From Tardiphaga sp. (GTDB taxonomy: Bacteria > Pseudomonadota > Alphaproteobacteria > Rhizobiales > Xanthobacteraceae), in assembly GCA_014377915.1 (NCBI GenBank), contig JACMOT010000568.1, positions 1 to 8,174 on the forward strand: 8,174 nucleotides of DNA, written 5' to 3'. The notes beneath the pieces are model-generated. The model did not search any database. It saw nothing but the letters and a program-made list of their open reading frames with translations, and was not told where the DNA came from. Made by a program: the position numbers and the translations under genes. Below, in pieces: positions 6,484-8,174 of this stretch; within the stretch, counting starts at the first letter, position 1; each line of letters begins with the position of its first letter.

Positions 6484-6506
6484 AAAGCTGACTGGCGGCA
6501 AGCGCC
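6484..6506 (+). repeat. third, partial copy of the local repeat
   Basis: It matches bases 5776-5798 of copy B at 20 of 23 positions, including the exact block GCAAGCGCC. Similarity fades to the right, where only a CGGxC block is shared. It lies in the gap between the receiver and the DUF4440-like gene. Confidence 0.5.
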
Positions 6507-6549
6507 ATACCCGGACGATCACCGGCGCCGCAGCCTTCTCACAAGCAGG

Positions 6550-7047
6550 CTATTTATCGGTAATCGCAACGACCGTGTCCTGCGAATTAACGATCTGCCA
6601 GCAGCCGCCTCGATTGACCAAGGTGGCGGTCCAGACGAACGTGCGGTGTCGCTCGCCCGTTTTCGTCCAGGTCTCGCTACCTTGCGCCACAGCAGTATGT
6701 CCGAAGAAGCGGACGTGGACATAATCGGGTTCGTTGGCGAGAAAGGGCCCTGGGCCCTCTGCCGCCTCTGCAACGGCGGTCTTCTTGTCGAGCAATCGGC
6801 CGTCGAGGACCCACACGAAGTCGTCGGCTAAAATACGCCTGACTACCGACGCATCATTGGTCGCAACAGACTTAGCCCATTCCTCTTCGCTCCGCACGAT
6901 GTAGCGTTTGACTGTATCTCTCGATGAAAGCGAGGGTGCCGGGCACTTCAGATTGGAGGTTGCAGCAGCGGGAGGCGTCCAAACGCTTGGTCCGCCAATT
7001 ATGAAGGTACTTAACAAAGAATGCTGGCAAACTTTTCCGTCGCCCAT
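6550..7047 (-). CDS. DUF4440 / NTF2-like (SnoaL-type) protein, probably exported
   Basis: A protein of 165 residues. Residues about 45-157 match the NTF2-like fold of DUF4440/SnoaL-type proteins: SEEEWAKSVATNDASVVRRIL (53-73), then ADDFVWVLDGR (74-84), and a last strand WQIVNSQDT (150-158). Such domains form small cone-shaped pockets; the ligand or reaction cannot be told here. The N-terminus (K5, then LLSTFIIGGPSVW at 11-23, then AAA at 27-29) resembles a weak signal peptide, suggesting a periplasmic place, though the proline residues in it are unusual. ATG 7047 is chosen because GGGG lies six to seven bases upstream; GTG 7059 is an in-frame alternative. It converges on the receiver gene across 124 bases and lies downstream of the kinase on the same strand, after inverted repeats that may end kinase transcription. 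Confidence 0.75.
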   Translation of the reverse strand: MGDGKVCQHSLLSTFIIGGPSVWTPPAAATSNLKCPAPSLSSRDTVKRYIVRSEEEWAKSVATNDASVVRRILADDFVWVLDGRLLDKKTAVAEAAEGPGPFLANEPDYVHVRFFGHTAVAQGSETWTKTGERHRTFVWTATLVNRGGCWQIVNSQDTVVAITDK

Positions 7048-7126
7048 GTGATACCCCACTTTGTGACGGCATGTTGTATATTCGGATGGGAAGCGGCCAA
7101 ACCTCTTTTCACCATTAGCGGAGATT

Positions 7127-7149
7127 GCGCTAAAAAAGCGCTCTTAGCG
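7127..7149 (-). terminator. overlapping inverted repeats after the kinase gene, possible terminator
   Basis: Two mutually exclusive stems share bases. On the minus strand, GCGCT/AGCGC encloses a run of five T, and CGCTAA/TTAGCG encloses a ten-base loop. The run of six T falls within the structure instead of after it, so classic termination is not certain. Position, about 30 bases beyond the kinase stop, fits a 3' end signal. Confidence 0.35.
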
Positions 7150-7160
7150 ACTGGCCATTA

Positions 7161-7174
7161 CTTCCGCGCGGAAG
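7161..7174. repeat. 14-bp perfect palindrome just after the kinase stop
   Basis: CTTCCGCGCGGAAG is fully self-complementary and begins a few bases beyond the kinase stop codon on the minus strand. It may be a further part of the 3' end structure or a regulator site. It is not followed by a T-tract. Confidence 0.4.
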
Positions 7175-7177
7175 CAA

Positions 7178-8174
7178 TCAAATGGCTTGCAGTTTGAAAC
7201 AGAAAGCTGTTCCGCGCGCGTCCGTTTCGACCGATAGCCTTCCCCCATGTTCTTCGACGATCGTGCGGCAAATAGTTAGACCAAGGCCCAAGCCGTCTTT
7301 CTTACTGGACTTGAAAGGCGCGAACAGGTTTTCTTGGGTTTCCTTACTGAGTCCGGGGCCGTTGTCCTGGATACGAATTTCCACCATTCGCCCAATACGC
7401 TTTGACGAACACACGATCTTTGGGTCTGGCTGCTCAATTATGGCCTCTGCCGCGTTTTTTATAAGATTCAAAATCACTTGATCGATTTGCCCCTTATTCG
7501 CTACGATAAATAGTGCATCGGGATCGAGCCTAATCTCGGTGGGCACCGGCAAGGTTGCTTCAACGATTTTTTTCGTCGTATTTAAGAGCGTATTTAAGTC
7601 AATTATTTCGTGTGGAGTGGCAGGTTTTGCAATGACCTCTCGTACAGTCTTAACGACAGTCGCGGCACGGACAATGGCTTCATGTGCCTTCGATAAGCCA
7701 TCACTTAGACGAGAAGTTTCCTCGATTTTGGAACTTCTCGCTAGGTGCTGGCAAGCCGCTAGGTAATTACTTGCGGCTGCAAGCGGCTGATTGAGTTCAT
7801 GAGCAATCATTGAAGCTGCTGTTCCCATAGCATTAAGACGCGATAGTTGCAATAATCTAGCACTTAATATTTCTAACTTCGCAGCTGTCTCAGTTTCTTC
7901 CGTAAGATCACGCAAAAAGCTAATGAAGTATTGAGTGCCGATCCCACTGTATATTGTGACTGCAAGTTCCACAGGAAACTCGAGACCGTCCCGGCGCATC
8001 GCCCGAAGCTTCATGCGCTTTCCAAGTATTGCTGTCGCCCCGGTACTAAGGTAGCGATCCATCCCGTGCTGATGTGCCGCACGCCGATCAGGAGGAATGA
8101 TAAGGTCAGCGACCTTTCGGTGCATCGCCTCTGCCTTCGTGTAGCCGAAAATCCGCTGAGCGTTTTTGTTCCAA
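7178..8174 (-). CDS. FixL-like PAS sensor histidine kinase, N-terminus outside the window
   Basis: The frame stays open to the window edge, so the start is missing; 331 residues are visible. Residues 1 to about 92 are most of a PAS domain (WNKNAQRIFGYTKAEA at the edge, RRDGLEFPVEL at 60-70, FLRDLTEE at 86-93). The dimerisation/phosphorylation helix has SRLNAMG and IAHELNQPLAA, with phospho-acceptor H125. The ATPase domain shows the N box NLIKNAAEAI with N240, DNGPGL at 270-275 and a GLGLGL box at 294-299, so the kinase core is intact. The HisKA part closely resembles rhizobial FixL. H34 aligns with the FixL heme histidine by my reading, but the second pocket Arg (FixL R220) aligns with Met, and this PAS also fits a common non-heme pattern, so O2 sensing is unproven. 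No membrane segment is visible in this part. Base composition is lower in GC than in the left-hand genes. Confidence 0.93.
   Translation of the reverse strand, partial: WNKNAQRIFGYTKAEAMHRKVADLIIPPDRRAAHQHGMDRYLSTGATAILGKRMKLRAMRRDGLEFPVELAVTIYSGIGTQYFISFLRDLTEETETAAKLEILSARLLQLSRLNAMGTAASMIAHELNQPLAAASNYLAACQHLARSSKIEETSRLSDGLSKAHEAIVRAATVVKTVREVIAKPATPHEIIDLNTLLNTTKKIVEATLPVPTEIRLDPDALFIVANKGQIDQVILNLIKNAAEAIIEQPDPKIVCSSKRIGRMVEIRIQDNGPGLSKETQENLFAPFKSSKKDGLGLGLTICRTIVEEHGGRLSVETDARGTAFCFKLQAI

Noticed and set aside
6872..7072. Alternative-frame ORF over the N-terminus of the DUF4440-like gene, suggesting a frameshift
   Set aside because: The main frame already supplies an ATG with a GGGG element and a plausible signal-like segment; the other frame gives no better signal peptide.
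1..8174. EcfG-type general-stress promoters (GGAAC with CGTT spaced 16-17 bases)
   Set aside because: Several GGAAC/GTTCC motifs occur, but none I checked has CGTT at the required spacing.
1..8174. tRNA, rRNA, CRISPR arrays, transposases or integrases
   Set aside because: Nothing matching their hallmarks was seen: there are no short regularly spaced repeats and no transposase- or integrase-like proteins.

Overview
The window most likely comes from an alphaproteobacterium, probably a sphingomonad. This rests on GC-rich coding sequence with short GC-rich proteins, a chemoreceptor tip of a kind I associate with that group, and decayed intergenic repeats built around AAAGCGGAC / AAAGCGGC. It is an inference from memory, not a database match. 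No RNA genes, transposase or CRISPR array is visible. The first six bases are a HindIII site (AAGCTT), and the right edge cuts through a gene.

Layout, left to right. Bases 1-664 hold at most one doubtful small ORF (203-412, +) and a 16-bp perfect palindrome (90-105). Then come a membrane-anchored chemoreceptor with almost no periplasmic part and a CheR-tether-like C-terminus (665-2071, +) and a hemerythrin-like HHE protein (2327-2875, +). Converging on these is a MASE1-PAS-GGDEF diguanylate cyclase (3159-4961, -) with a terminator overlapping its stop codon and a hairpin in its leader. Diverging from the cyclase is an unrecognised 163-residue protein (5209-5700, +), bracketed by two imperfect direct repeats of about 114 bp. 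A 350-bp gap (5701-6050) then holds repeat copy B, a good -35/-10 promoter and an inverted repeat lying over its predicted start. These precede a stand-alone receiver (6051-6425, +) that starts at TTG. A DUF4440/NTF2-like protein (6550-7047, -) and a FixL-like PAS histidine kinase (7178-8174, -, N-terminus off the window) complete the region.

The theme is signal transduction: chemotaxis, c-di-GMP synthesis and a phosphorelay, plus a possible diiron O2/NO-binding protein. The receiver looks like FixJ without its DNA-binding domain and the kinase looks like FixL, so they may be partners, although they are on opposite strands with another gene between them. The kinase is visibly poorer in GC than the cyclase and chemoreceptor: hand-counted 60-base lines give about 35-42% against about 65%. 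The right end may therefore have a different history.

I do not see strong evidence for a wholly new system. The best leads are the repeat-bracketed unknown gene, the promoter/inverted-repeat arrangement before the receiver, and the chemoreceptor-hemerythrin pair.
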